A DNA stretch of 64,000 nt, from positions 36,679,198-36,743,197 of the forward strand of contig NC_083577.1 in the NCBI RefSeq assembly GCF_027579695.1, read 5' to 3'. The notes below the pieces were generated by a model. The model was not told the DNA's origin. It made no database searches and worked only from the letters and a program-made list of their open reading frames with translations. This DNA is from Neoarius graeffei. Taxonomy: Eukaryota; Chordata; Actinopteri; Siluriformes; Ariidae. Made by a program: the position numbers and the translations under genes. This document shows, piece by piece, positions 9,178-18,323 of the stretch; position 1 is the first letter of the stretch, and the number at the start of each line of letters is the position of its first letter.

Positions 9178-10763
9178 CAGTGGAGAAAACAAGTATTTGA
9201 TCCCTTGCTGATTTTGTTGGTTTACCCACTAAGAAAGACTTGATCAGTCTGTAATTTTAATGGTAGGTGTATTCTAACATGTGGAGACAGAATATCAAAA
9301 AGGAAATCCAGAAAATAACTTTTAAATATCTATATTAATTTATTTGCATTTTATTGAGAAAAAGAAGTATATGATCCCCTAGTAACCATCAAGAGTTCTT
9401 GTTAATACAGACAAGTTAGACTCTCCAAATTACCTTGTCACCTAAATTGAAGACACCTGATATCACTAATGGCTTGTATAAAAGCCACCTGGCCACAGAA
9501 TCAATCAGTTTGTCAGACTCCAAACTCTCCAACATGGGAAAGACTAAAGAGCTTTCTGTGGATTTAAGGGAGAAGATTATAGACCTGCACAAGACCGGTA
9601 TGGGCTACAAAACCATTAGCAAGAAGCTGGGCGTTAAGGTGACAACTGTTGGTGCAATTGTGCGCAAGTACAAGACTCACAACATGATCATCAATTGACC
9701 TAGGTCTGGGGCTCCAAACAAGATCTCACCTCGTGGGGTTTCCAGGATCATGAGAATGGTGAGAAATAGACCTAATACAACACGGGCAGAGTTAGTGGAT
9801 GATCTTAAAGCAGCTGGGATCACAGTCACCAAGCAAACAGTTGGTAACACTTTACACCGCAATAGTCTAATGCAGTGCTCGCAAAGTACCCCTGCTTAAG
9901 AAAGCACATGTGCAGGCCCGCCTGAACTTTGCCAGTGAACATCTGAATGACTTGGAGAGTGACTGGAAGAAGGTGTTATGGTCAGATGAGACCAAAATTG
10001 AGCTCTTTGGCATCAATTCAACCCGTCGTGTCTGGAGGGAGAGACATGCTGCTTATGACCCCAAGAACACCATCCCCACTGTCAAGCATGGAGGTGGTAA
10101 CATTGTTTTGGGGGTGTTTTTCTGCACAGGGCACAGGGCTACTTCACCGTACCAATGGGAGGATGGACGGAGCCATGTACCGTAAAATCCTAAGTGAAAA
10201 CCTCCTTCCCTCTGCTAGAAAGCTTAAAATGGGTCGTGGATGGGTCTTCCAGCAGGATAATGACCCAAAGCATACAGCCAAGGCAACCAAGGAATGGCTG
10301 AAGAAGAATCATATCAAGGTCATGGAGTGGCCCAGCCAGTCTCCGGACCTGAATCCTATAGAAAATCTATGGAGAGAGCTGAAGCTCAGAGTTGCCAAGC
10401 GACAACCACGGAATCTTGATGATTTAGAGGTCATTTGCAAAGAAGAGTGGACCAAAATTCCTCCTAATATGTGCAGAAACCTGGTCATCAACTACAAAAA
10501 ACGTCTGACCTCTGTGCTTGCTAATAAGGGGTTTGCCACAAAGTACTAAGTCCTTTTGGCAAGAGGGTTCAAATACTTATTTCTCAATAAAATGCAAATA
10601 AATTAATACAAATTCTTTAAAGTCGATTTCTTGATTTTCTTTGTGATATTCTGTCTCAGCATGTTAGACTACACCTACCATTAATATTACAGACTGATCG
10701 AGTCTTTCTTAGTGGGTAAACCAACAAAATCAGCAAGGGGTCAAATACTTGTTTTTCCCACTG
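9178..10763 (+). mobile_element. Tc1-like transposon with long inverted repeats
   Basis: Ends are cagtggagaaaacaagtat on the left and the matching inverted tacttgtttttcccactg on the right, each beside a TA (9176-9177 and 10764-10765). About 100 bp of terminal repeat can be paired (for example aacaaaatcagcaag with its complement). It carries one degenerate transposase. Confidence 0.92.
9534..10549 (+). pseudogene. Tc1-like transposase with stops and frameshifts
   Basis: Starts [19 protein letters not shown], a helix-turn-helix of the Tc1 transposase type. An in-frame TGA follows NMIIN (9696-9698), another break follows at about 9897, and a frameshift lies between about 10090 and 10120. All three DDE catalytic blocks can still be read across frames: [25 protein letters not shown] and [11 protein letters not shown]. 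The protein would have been about 340 residues, the usual Tc1 size. It is inactive as it stands. Confidence 0.9.
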
Positions 10764-10892
10764 TAAAGTGAAATATTTCAAGGATTTTTTGTTTTAATTT
10801 TGATGATTATAGCTTAGCTCATGAAAATCAGAAATTGAGTATCTCAAAATATTATAATATCTTCTAATATTATGTTTTTATTTATATATAAT

Positions 10893-10895
<3 letters not shown>

Positions 10896-10932
<37 letters not shown>
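10896..10932. repeat. GT microsatellite
   Basis: Uninterrupted GT dinucleotide tract just upstream of the provirus insertion point. Confidence 0.95.
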
Positions 10933-10934
<2 letters not shown>

Positions 10935-10953
10935 AGATATATTATATAATATA

Positions 10954-11358
10954 TGTTAGAACCTGTGTCTGTCTCAGTTCAGATGCGTTGACGTAAGAGC
11001 GCTCTGGAGCAGGGTTAAAACAAACCACACGAGTTAAATCAATCTGGTTTATTCAAGCACTGCTCAACGATACACAGAAAGAGCAGGGTTTATATACATC
11101 AGAAGCTTGCGTGACAAGATAAGTAAGGGGCTCGGGGGCACAAGGTCAACTCGCCAGATAAGGAGTCGCTTTTATTATACATGAAAGAGCAGACCATACA
11201 CCCCCTAGAACAGGAGGAACCAGGAATGTGGTTTCAGCGAAACTAGAAGGTACAGAGAAAATAAAAGAGTATGTTCTCGCGATTATGCACGTTTACCAGG
11301 GTGTGAAAGGGTCATAAAGCTCAGGACAGCTATGCACGAGAACACACACAATCTTACA
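10954..11358 (-). repeat. 3' LTR of the provirus
   Basis: Begins TG and ends CA on the minus strand. It contains a TATA-like box (tatataaa, near 11092) and an AATAAA signal (near 11050). A polypurine tract (aaaagagggg, 11361-11370) lies immediately upstream in reading order. Confidence 0.93.
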
Positions 11359-11399
11359 ATCCCCTCTTTTATACTTTGTTTACAGAGTATAACTACAGT

Positions 11400-11585
11400 T
11401 TAGACTCTAACGTATTGACAGACATAACAAGACTGATTAGTATGTTGTTTAGCAGTCCAATTGGCAAATCGCCAAAAAACGTTGTCCTCGTGGCTGGCTT
11501 GAGCGGGATTCCCTGCTCCAAGCGCTAAGACCAATACCAGAAGGAAAGTCATACTGGTCACTGACTTTGTTCTTTCTGTGTCCAC
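11400..11585 (-). pseudogene. env stub (signal peptide and start of surface unit)
   Basis: Sixty-one codons between the end of pol and the 3' LTR. They show a basic N-terminus, a hydrophobic leader (MTFLLVLVLALGAG) and then about 30 residues with an N-glycosylation site (NWTA) and a CxxC pair in SCYVCQ. It ends at a stop 42 bp before the LTR. A full envelope would need well over a kilobase, so the rest of the surface unit and the whole transmembrane subunit have been deleted. Identification as env rests on position and the leader, not on a clear family motif. Confidence 0.6.
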
Positions 11586-11803
11586 AGGATGTAGATAGTT
11601 GAAGGTAGCCCAGGCTCACGTGTCTTCCAGATTCCTCAGTTCAGAAGTCTGCGGGACGCACCGACCATCCCCTCTTTGTAGATCAGCCGAAACCGGATCA
11701 CTCCGGATGCTGGAAAGGGGATCCCTGAAAAGGCCGTCAGCTATTGTCACAGCAACTTTCTGAAACACAAAAACCTGTTAAGCATCAACAATATAGATTT
11801 CTA

Positions 11804-14800
11804 TTACATTGGAGCCTTCTTTATTCGACTGGCATGAATCCACTGTGGAAAAAGGTCAGTTAGTACAGCCGTTCGAGTTACAGCGAGCACATCCGTGGGT
11901 TCACTGTAGGGCGGTTCCTCTAGAGGAGTGCCTAATTTAGCGAATTTCTTTACCAACACTTTATCCCCTACCTCAAAGGGGTGAGTGGGTGCCTCAGGAA
12001 TGGGAGGCTTTTTGGAATTTAGTCTCGTCCAGTATTCATCAAGTACCCGCATGAGACCCACGGCGTACTCACTGAGATGTACATCAAGATCACTCGTTCC
12101 TATAGCCTGCATACCTCTGCGCCAGGGTGTAGGAAAAGGCCGGCCCATCACGAGCTCGTACGGAGACAGGTTGTCGAGGGCCACTTGAGCGGTCATTCGC
12201 ATGTCAGCGAGGACTAAGGGTAAAATTTGTACCCAGTTTTTAGTGCCGGTTTCTTGCATTGCCTTGCGCAGCTTACCCTTGATTGTTCTATTTGCGCGCT
12301 CCACAATGCCGGAGGATTGTGGATGGTACGGGATGTGGAATCGCCAAAGGATTTTTAGGTCCTTACATAGTTCTTGTGTCACCTTAGAGGTGAACGGCGT
12401 ACCTTTGTCAGAGTCTATCCCTACCGGGAGACCATAACGCGGAATGATTTCTTGCGTCAATTTGTTTACCGCCGTGCGAGCGTCTTCTTTCCCGCAAGGG
12501 AAAGCCTCCACCCATCGTGAAAATTTGTCGACCATGACCAAGAGATACTTAAAGGGGCCCTGTTTTGGCATGTGAGTAAAGTCAATCTGCCATTCCTGGA
12601 ACGGCGTGTCAGGTATGGGAAGGTGCTGATGTACCGCGCCTGGTTTAGATGGATTATTCTGGGCGCACGTTAAACATCTGTCTAGAATGTGATGTACATC
12701 GGTGTGTATTTTGTCGATGCAAAATATTTTGGATAAATCCTCCACTACCCCCCTTCGTCCGCGGTGAGTGGGACCATGAAACTCGCGGACGAGGAAAGGA
12801 GTGCAATGTCTAGGCAAACAAAGGCGGCCCTGAGCATCGATCCGAACGCCGTCAGACGGCTGCGCGCCGCATGAGTCCCAGAAATGGTTGTCTGAGGCCG
12901 AAGCGGAGGCCTGGAGGGAGATCAAGTCAATGTCCGGAAGAACGGCACTAATCATACGGCTGGATGAGACCAGGGAGAGAGTAAGCGAAGGCGGAAAAAC
13001 ACCGGAGGCAGCCGCGGCTTTGGCAATGCGATCGGCGAGAGAGTTTCCCCTGATCTCAAAAGAGTCCCCAATACAATGAGCACGAGTCTTAACAATGGCT
13101 AAAGAGCGCGGGAGAAGACAGGCGGTGATTAAATCAGTAACAAGCGAAGAATGAGAAATGGGCTTACCGTCTGCAGTGGTGAACCCACGCGAAGCCCAAA
13201 TCCGACCAAAGTCGTGAGCAACGCCGAAAGCGTAACGTGAATCAGTGTAGATAGTGACGTCTGTGTCCTGGGCAATAACACATGCACGGGTTAGAGCGTA
13301 TAGTTCGGCAGCCTGAGCCGAGGAGAAAGGAAGAGAAAAAGCTTCAACAGTTTCATCAGGAAGGCGGCACACAGAATAACCACACACGAAAACGCCGTCA
13401 GAGGGGCGTGAGCACGAGCCGTCCACAAACAGCGAATCACCTGAAAGTAACGGGGTGGAGCGTAAGTCGGGGCGGATACTTGTCTCGAAAAGAATGCTAG
13501 AAATGCAGTCGTGTGTTTCAGAAGGAAGAAAATCATCCTGTGAATTGAGGAGGCGCTGAAGCGCGTGCGCGAGAGAATCAAAAGAGGAGGAGGGCTTAAC
13601 AGTAAGGTTTTCGGTGGCCAAAAGAATAGACTCGTATCCAGAGCGACGCTGCGCAGATAAATGCTGGGTACTGAGGTTCTTTAAAACGTGCACTACATCA
13701 TGTGAGGTGTGGAGAACGAGCGGGTGAGACAAAACCAGCCGTTCAGCGTCCGTGACCATGACAGCACATGCAGCCACCGCCCTGAGGCAAGCAGGGAGGC
13801 CCTGTGCCACAGAATCAAGAGTTTTAGAGAGGAACGCACAAGGCCGCATACCCCCCCCGTGCTCCTGCGCCAAAACCCCAGACGCAGTTCCCTGCTGGTT
13901 GCACACATATAAATGAAACGGCAAACGGTAATTCGGAAGTCCGAGAGCAGGGGCCGAGCATAAAGCCTGTTTCAAGGCCCTGAAGGCCGTCAGCATCTCA
14001 TCAGACCACACCAGGGGCTGAGTCAAAGGGTCCGAGTGCAGAATTGCAGAGCGCAGACACTTGTCATAGGTGGAACAGTCAGGAATCCACTGGCGGCAGT
14101 AATTGATAAGTCCCAGAAAAGCCATGAGGGCGTGTTTGGTGGCAGGCACCTGAGTGTCTAGGATGACCTGCACACGCTCGGGGCTGAGCCTGCGGGAGCC
14201 CTGGGAGAGATCGTGACCCAGATATCGAACAGTGGGGAGGCAGAACTGAAGCTTAGTTCGTGAGACCTTGAAACCTTCTTGCGCCAGAAGAGAGAGGAGA
14301 GCGAGTGTGGCTTTAGCGCAAAGGTCCTCGTCCTCCGCCGTTACCAGAAGATCATCCGCGTATTGGAGCACGGAGGAGCCCGAGGGGAGGCACAAATCGG
14401 CCAAGGCGTCCCTCACTACGGCTGTAAAAACCGCGGGGGAATCGACATATCCTTGGGGTAACCTGGTCCATGTGTACTGCTTTCCCCTGTGCGTAAAAGC
14501 GAACAGGGGCTGCGTGTCGTGGCCCACAGGGACGCTGAAAAAGGCAGAACAGAGGTCAATCACAGAGAAAAACGCATGTTCACACGGAATCGAGGCCATA
14601 AGAGAGGGAACGTCTGGAACTAATGGGGCGACTGGGATAATTAACTCATTAATCTTACGCAAGTCCTGGGTGAAACGCCACGTGCCGTTGGGCTTCTGCA
14701 CCGGATTCACTGGGGTGTTATAAGGGCTGACACAGGGGACGACCACACCTTGCTCTAGGAGAGAACATAAAACATCATCAATGCCAGACAGTTTAGCTGG

Positions 14801-15385
14801 GGAAAGGGGGTACTGTTTTACATATACTGGCGAAGAGTGTTTAATGACCGCCTCGTAAGGGGTACAGTTAACAAAGCCCACCTCGTCCTTATGTTCCGCC
14901 CAAAGAGAAGCTGGAAGGTCAGAAAGAGAGGGTGTGAGGCAGGTAACGGCACAAGCAGCATTGAGAAGGTTATGGGGGAGAGAAAGAGAGGTGAGGGCAA
15001 GAGCAGCCGACGAAGTGTCGTCTGGTATGTCAACAACCATGTGTGAGCCACTAAAAGAAATAGAGAGCCCTAGGAGGCTCATGAGGTCCCGTCCAAGCAG
15101 GTTAAAAGGGCAATCAGGCATGCAAACAAAAGAGTGAGAAAACTTCAGTAAAGGATCAAGGGCACAAGTAACAGAAAGGGGGGGCGTGCAACTGGAATGG
15201 AAAGGAACCCCTTCTATTCCCACAGAGCTTACAGACCGTGTAGATAAAGGACCCGCATATTCCCTCCCCACTGAGGACATGGTAGCCCCGGTGTCGAGTA
15301 AAAAAGGATATTCAGTCCCTGCCAGGCATAAAACAATAGTGGGAAGATCTTCGTTAAGAGGGGAGCTGAATAAAAGATTTAACAT
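11804..15385 (-). CDS. pol: Retroviral pol polyprotein (PR-RT-RNase H-IN), open frame
   Basis: An uninterrupted frame of 1,193 codons from the first ATG. It is continuous and in frame with the gag frame upstream across a UAG at 15424-15422, so the true pol product probably starts at that point. Domains in order are an aspartic protease (LLDTGAT), a reverse transcriptase with LPQGYVDSP and catalytic YADD at about 342-345, an RNase H with VDGSC, AELYAL, TDSRYA and GNSLAD blocks, an integrase HHCC zinc domain (HGPTHRG to DRCLTCAQ), the integrase core (WQIDFTH, DSDKGTPF, GIVERANR), and a C-terminal domain. All expected catalytic acidic residues are visible. Retroviral pol is normally expressed with gag by readthrough or frameshift. 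Confidence 0.95.
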   Translation of the reverse strand: MLNLLFSSPLNEDLPTIVLCLAGTEYPFLLDTGATMSSVGREYAGPLSTRSVSSVGIEGVPFHSSCTPPLSVTCALDPLLKFSHSFVCMPDCPFNLLGRDLMSLLGLSISFSGSHMVVDIPDDTSSAALALTSLSLPHNLLNAACAVTCLTPSLSDLPASLWAEHKDEVGFVNCTPYEAVIKHSSPVYVKQYPLSPAKLSGIDDVLCSLLEQGVVVPCVSPYNTPVNPVQKPNGTWRFTQDLRKINELIIPVAPLVPDVPSLMASIPCEHAFFSVIDLCSAFFSVPVGHDTQPLFAFTHRGKQYTWTRLPQGYVDSPAVFTAVVRDALADLCLPSGSSVLQYADDLLVTAEDEDLCAKATLALLSLLAQEGFKVSRTKLQFCLPTVRYLGHDLSQGSRRLSPERVQVILDTQVPATKHALMAFLGLINYCRQWIPDCSTYDKCLRSAILHSDPLTQPLVWSDEMLTAFRALKQALCSAPALGLPNYRLPFHLYVCNQQGTASGVLAQEHGGGMRPCAFLSKTLDSVAQGLPACLRAVAACAVMVTDAERLVLSHPLVLHTSHDVVHVLKNLSTQHLSAQRRSGYESILLATENLTVKPSSSFDSLAHALQRLLNSQDDFLPSETHDCISSILFETSIRPDLRSTPLLSGDSLFVDGSCSRPSDGVFVCGYSVCRLPDETVEAFSLPFSSAQAAELYALTRACVIAQDTDVTIYTDSRYAFGVAHDFGRIWASRGFTTADGKPISHSSLVTDLITACLLPRSLAIVKTRAHCIGDSFEIRGNSLADRIAKAAAASGVFPPSLTLSLVSSSRMISAVLPDIDLISLQASASASDNHFWDSCGAQPSDGVRIDAQGRLCLPRHCTPFLVREFHGPTHRGRRGVVEDLSKIFCIDKIHTDVHHILDRCLTCAQNNPSKPGAVHQHLPIPDTPFQEWQIDFTHMPKQGPFKYLLVMVDKFSRWVEAFPCGKEDARTAVNKLTQEIIPRYGLPVGIDSDKGTPFTSKVTQELCKDLKILWRFHIPYHPQSSGIVERANRTIKGKLRKAMQETGTKNWVQILPLVLADMRMTAQVALDNLSPYELVMGRPFPTPWRRGMQAIGTSDLDVHLSEYAVGLMRVLDEYWTRLNSKKPPIPEAPTHPFEVGDKVLVKKFAKLGTPLEEPPYSEPTDVLAVTRTAVLTDLFPQWIHASRIKKAPM

Positions 15386-15421
15386 AGCAACGGTCGGGGT
15401 TTCATCGCTCTGAGGGCAGCC

Positions 15422-16537
15422 CTATGGGCGGGCAGGATCTCTCTGCCCTGTGGGGCTTGAACCGGCGCGCATGACGGGTTTCTCGCGTTCCTGCTCATCT
15501 CGCTGTTTCGCATGACATTCTCTTATCCAGTGCCCCTCTTTTCCACAATAGTGGCACTTTCCATTTCTCCTCCCTCCCCCGCCGCGCGGTCCCGTTCGGC
15601 GACCCCTCTCCTGTCGTCCCTCCGCTCGTCCGCCCGGCACGACGGATAAACATGCTTTATTCGTTTTACAGTCTAAAAGACCATCGCTCTCCAGCGTGCG
15701 CACCCACTCCCCGGCCTGACGGAGGACCAGATTATTCCGGTCACTCCAGTGATGTTTTAAAACGCTCTGTATTTCGGGGCGACAATTAGACAGAAAGGTG
15801 GACAAGAACATTGGGTTCGGGTTTGCCAAATCAAGTTCAAGACCTCCCAAATGTTGCCAAACTTCCCCAAAGCGCTTCCAGAAAGCCGACGTCAGCTCAG
15901 AACGCTCCTGTTTGCAATTAGTGACCTGTGACAGGTCTCTATTTGCTTGTTTTAAGGCGAGCAGGTATCGCGTCAATTGCTCACGAAGCTGCTGCAGTGC
16001 GTTCGGCGTGTCCTTCCAAAAGAAGGTAGTCACGGTGCGCCGACGCGGGCGACCGTCATCCCCTTCATACTCTTCCTTAATATTTTCAGCTTGATCATTG
16101 ACGGGGGCGAGAACCTGAACGTTTTCTAACAGGGCTGTCTCATCATATGCGCCTCCTAATTTATTTTGCAGAATAAACCGGTAATCAGCTCCCGTAAGCT
16201 GACAATTACGAGAAACATTAATTAACTGATCAACAAAAAGCAAGGGCTTATCGGGTGACGGAAGAAGCGAGATGATGTCCTTAAGAGCCGACGGGGACGG
16301 AGGAGTTATATCAATACCACTGCGCTTTGCAACCCATACACAAGCAGCGTTTTGTGGCGGATAAGGACGCGAGCCGGCGTCTGGACCCACACCATCGGGA
16401 TTATCCCAATCGTCATCATCAGTGTCATCATCGGTATCGTCACTACTTTCTTCGTCTTTGCCGTTCTTGGCTGATGCAGGCGCACCCTTTATCCCTCCGG
16501 GACGCTGCCCTCTGTCAACCGTGGGGGGGGGGGGCAC
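15422..16537 (-). pseudogene. gag: gag, capsid and nucleocapsid part (downstream frame)
   Basis: Frame of 371 codons (the ATG used here may not be a natural start). It opens with an acidic stretch (SSDDTDDDTDDDD), then a capsid-like domain, a basic Arg/Gly-rich region and one CCHC zinc knuckle (CHYCGKEGHWIREC). It ends in UAG directly followed by in-frame pol. It is out of frame with the matrix part; the two overlap at a run of 12 G on the plus strand (16523-16534), where a slippage indel is the simplest cause. As written, the full gag cannot be made without a frame change. Confidence 0.85.
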
Positions 16538-17061
16538 GCAGACACAGCAGCCAGGGACGGATAAATTTTAGGAATCGTTTTTGCAGCTGACGGCGATTTA
16601 CCAGTAATTTTTCCAGCCTTACTATAAGGTGGAGGTTTACTATCTAACGAGGCTGGAGGAGCAGAATGAGATTTGGATTTTCCTAGCGCCGCCTCCTCCG
16701 TTTCCTTGGTGACGGGTGCAGCCCGAGGCTTCGGGATGGATTTCAGGACTGAACGGGGAGTATAAGCCTGTTTAAAATTATCCCAAATCTTCTTCATATC
16801 ATACCATTTGGCATATCCTTCCCGCATATACGGGCGATCCCATCCGGGGTCCCCTAATCCCTCATAAATCATGCGATGGGCCGATGCAAGATAACCAGGA
16901 TCGAAAGTACCTCGGCGAGGATATGAAGGAATTTGAGGGTTGGCCTCGGTCCAACCTGCCAAATTATCGAGCCAAGGAGAAACATAATAAGCGAAACCGC
17001 ACCTAGTCATCCATTCGGCCGGGGTTTCCCCTGGCGCAGGCTTAGGGAACGAGCTTCCCAT
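16489..17061 (-). pseudogene. gag: gag, matrix part (upstream frame)
   Basis: Begins MGSSFPKPAPGETPAEW: a glycine at position 2 fits N-myristoylation of a retroviral matrix protein. A Trp-rich N-terminal domain of about 115 residues is followed by a Pro/Ser/Lys-rich linker. The frame runs off into a stop just past the homopolymer at 16523-16534, separating it from the capsid-coding frame. I chose the start at 17061 rather than the upstream ATG at 17115 because of the myristoylation context. Confidence 0.8.
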
Positions 17062-17251
17062 CGTACAATGACAACAAACGGATCTGAAGAGGAACAGACA
17101 ACAAATATAGTACAAATTTGTATAGCGCGCTCTTCCTGGACTCGAACCAGGGAAAACTGTCCTCCGTAGGACACTACGAAACTACTGCCAACCAGGTAGT
17201 CAATCAAACATGTCTTACCTGATTGAGAGTATCACGTCGGGGTCACCAAAT
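17062..17251 (-). promoter_or_regulatory. Provirus leader with tRNA-Trp primer-binding site
   Basis: Directly after the 5' LTR (in reading order) is TGGTGACCCCGACGTGAT (about 17231-17248), an 18-base complement of the 3' end of tRNA-Trp including CCA. This is the same primer used by Rous sarcoma virus. The rest of the leader to the gag start would hold the packaging region. A T-arm-like hairpin is present near 17128-17150. Confidence 0.8.
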
Positions 17252-17656
17252 TGTTAGAACCTGTGTCTGTCTCAGTTCAGATGCGTTGACGTAAGAGCGC
17301 TCTGGAGCAGGGTTAAAACAAACCACACGAGTTAAATCAATCTGGTTTATTCAAGCACTGCTCAACGATACACAGAAAGAGCAGGGTTTATATACATCAG
17401 AAGCTTGCGTGACAAGATAAGTAAGGGGCTCGGGGGCACAAGGTCAACTCGCCAGATAAGGAGTCGCTTTTATTATACATGAAAGAGCAGACCATACACC
17501 CCCTAGAACAGGAGGAACCAGGAATGTGGTTTCAGCGAAACTAGAAGGTACAGAGAAAATAAAAGAGTATGTTCTCGCGATTATGCACGTTTACCAGGGT
17601 GTGAAAGGGTCATAAAGCTCAGGACAGCTATGCACGAGAACACACACAATCTTACA
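17252..17656 (-). repeat. 5' LTR of the provirus
   Basis: 405 bp, the same length as the 3' LTR at 10954-11358. I saw no differences reading the two side by side. Confidence 0.93.
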
Positions 17657-18014
17657 ATATATATGGGTCTGTCTCAGAAACTGGGTGCTGTGGGGGTACC
17701 CCACTAAATATACTCCGTCAATAAACTATACGGTTTTGAATGATGTTTGTTTTAATTTGAAATAAAATGATGAAAGAAATAATACAGATAAAGCTAAATC
17801 TTTGATGTGAATACTCTTCAGAATTTGGCAAAAATTCTGCAAATTTGTGGAAAAATGGCAGCTTGATCTGGGACATGATAAATGGTTGACTACGTCGCAG
17901 TCCCTTAAAAAGGTTGTAGTCCACTGAAAAGTCTACAGTTATCACTAATTGTATTTTAAGTTGTAACTTTATACACCTAAGGATTGGTGCACTCACAGAA
18001 TAATCATAACCATA

Positions 18015-18323
18015 TGTAGCGGTTCTCACGGAAGGGCAGAGCACAGAAGACGGCAGGACAGAGTTCAGGTTGATAATACGTTTTTTATTGTCACACTTTC
18101 CAGTGCACAACTAACATATAACTGCAGACACACACACAACTGGCGTCTGGTTCGGGGAAGAGCTCCCTCTGCTCTTGCTCTCCCTCCTTAAGTAGGGCAT
18201 GGTCACTGGGAAGACACACAAACACAGGTTAATTGATGTCAGGTGTAGTGATTCTGCCACTTACCTTCCCTGACTCCACCCTCCTGTCACAAACCGGCGC
18301 TTGACCACGCCCCCGCTGCCACA
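18015..18323 (-). repeat. 3' LTR of Gmr1-like copy A
   Basis: TG...CA LTR, minus strand. It differs from the partner LTR by scattered substitutions and a short indel (aattgatgtcagg against aattgtcagg). Confidence 0.88.

Larger units (their letters stand above)
9081..10866. mobile_element. Tc1-like remnant interrupted by a second Tc1
   Basis: The outer pieces (9081-9177 and 10764 to about 10866) match the non-coding ends and flanks of the Tc1 family seen at 44576-47242: gcatctcaaaatattggaat on the left, tttgatgattatagctta and gtatctcaaaatatta on the right. No transposase of this family remains between them; that space is the second Tc1. Confidence 0.6.
10954..17656 (-). mobile_element. Endogenous retrovirus-like provirus, env deleted
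   Basis: A minus-strand provirus bounded by two 405-bp LTRs (10954-11358 and 17252-17656). AT-rich flanks are compatible with a 5-bp atata duplication. In reading order: 5' LTR, primer-binding site, gag in two overlapping frames, a UAG-separated in-frame pol (protease, reverse transcriptase, RNase H, integrase), a short env stub, polypurine tract, 3' LTR. Pol motifs resemble gamma/epsilon-type retroviruses. The equal length and apparent identity of the LTRs imply a recent insertion. Breaks: a gag frameshift at a homopolymer and loss of nearly all of env. Confidence 0.93.

Noticed and set aside
17128..17166. tRNA-like sequence on the minus strand (CCTGG, TTCGAGT, CCAGG)
   Set aside because: The T-arm is perfect, but no matching acceptor stem, D-arm or seven-base anticodon loop can be built. 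It is probably a structured part of the proviral leader.
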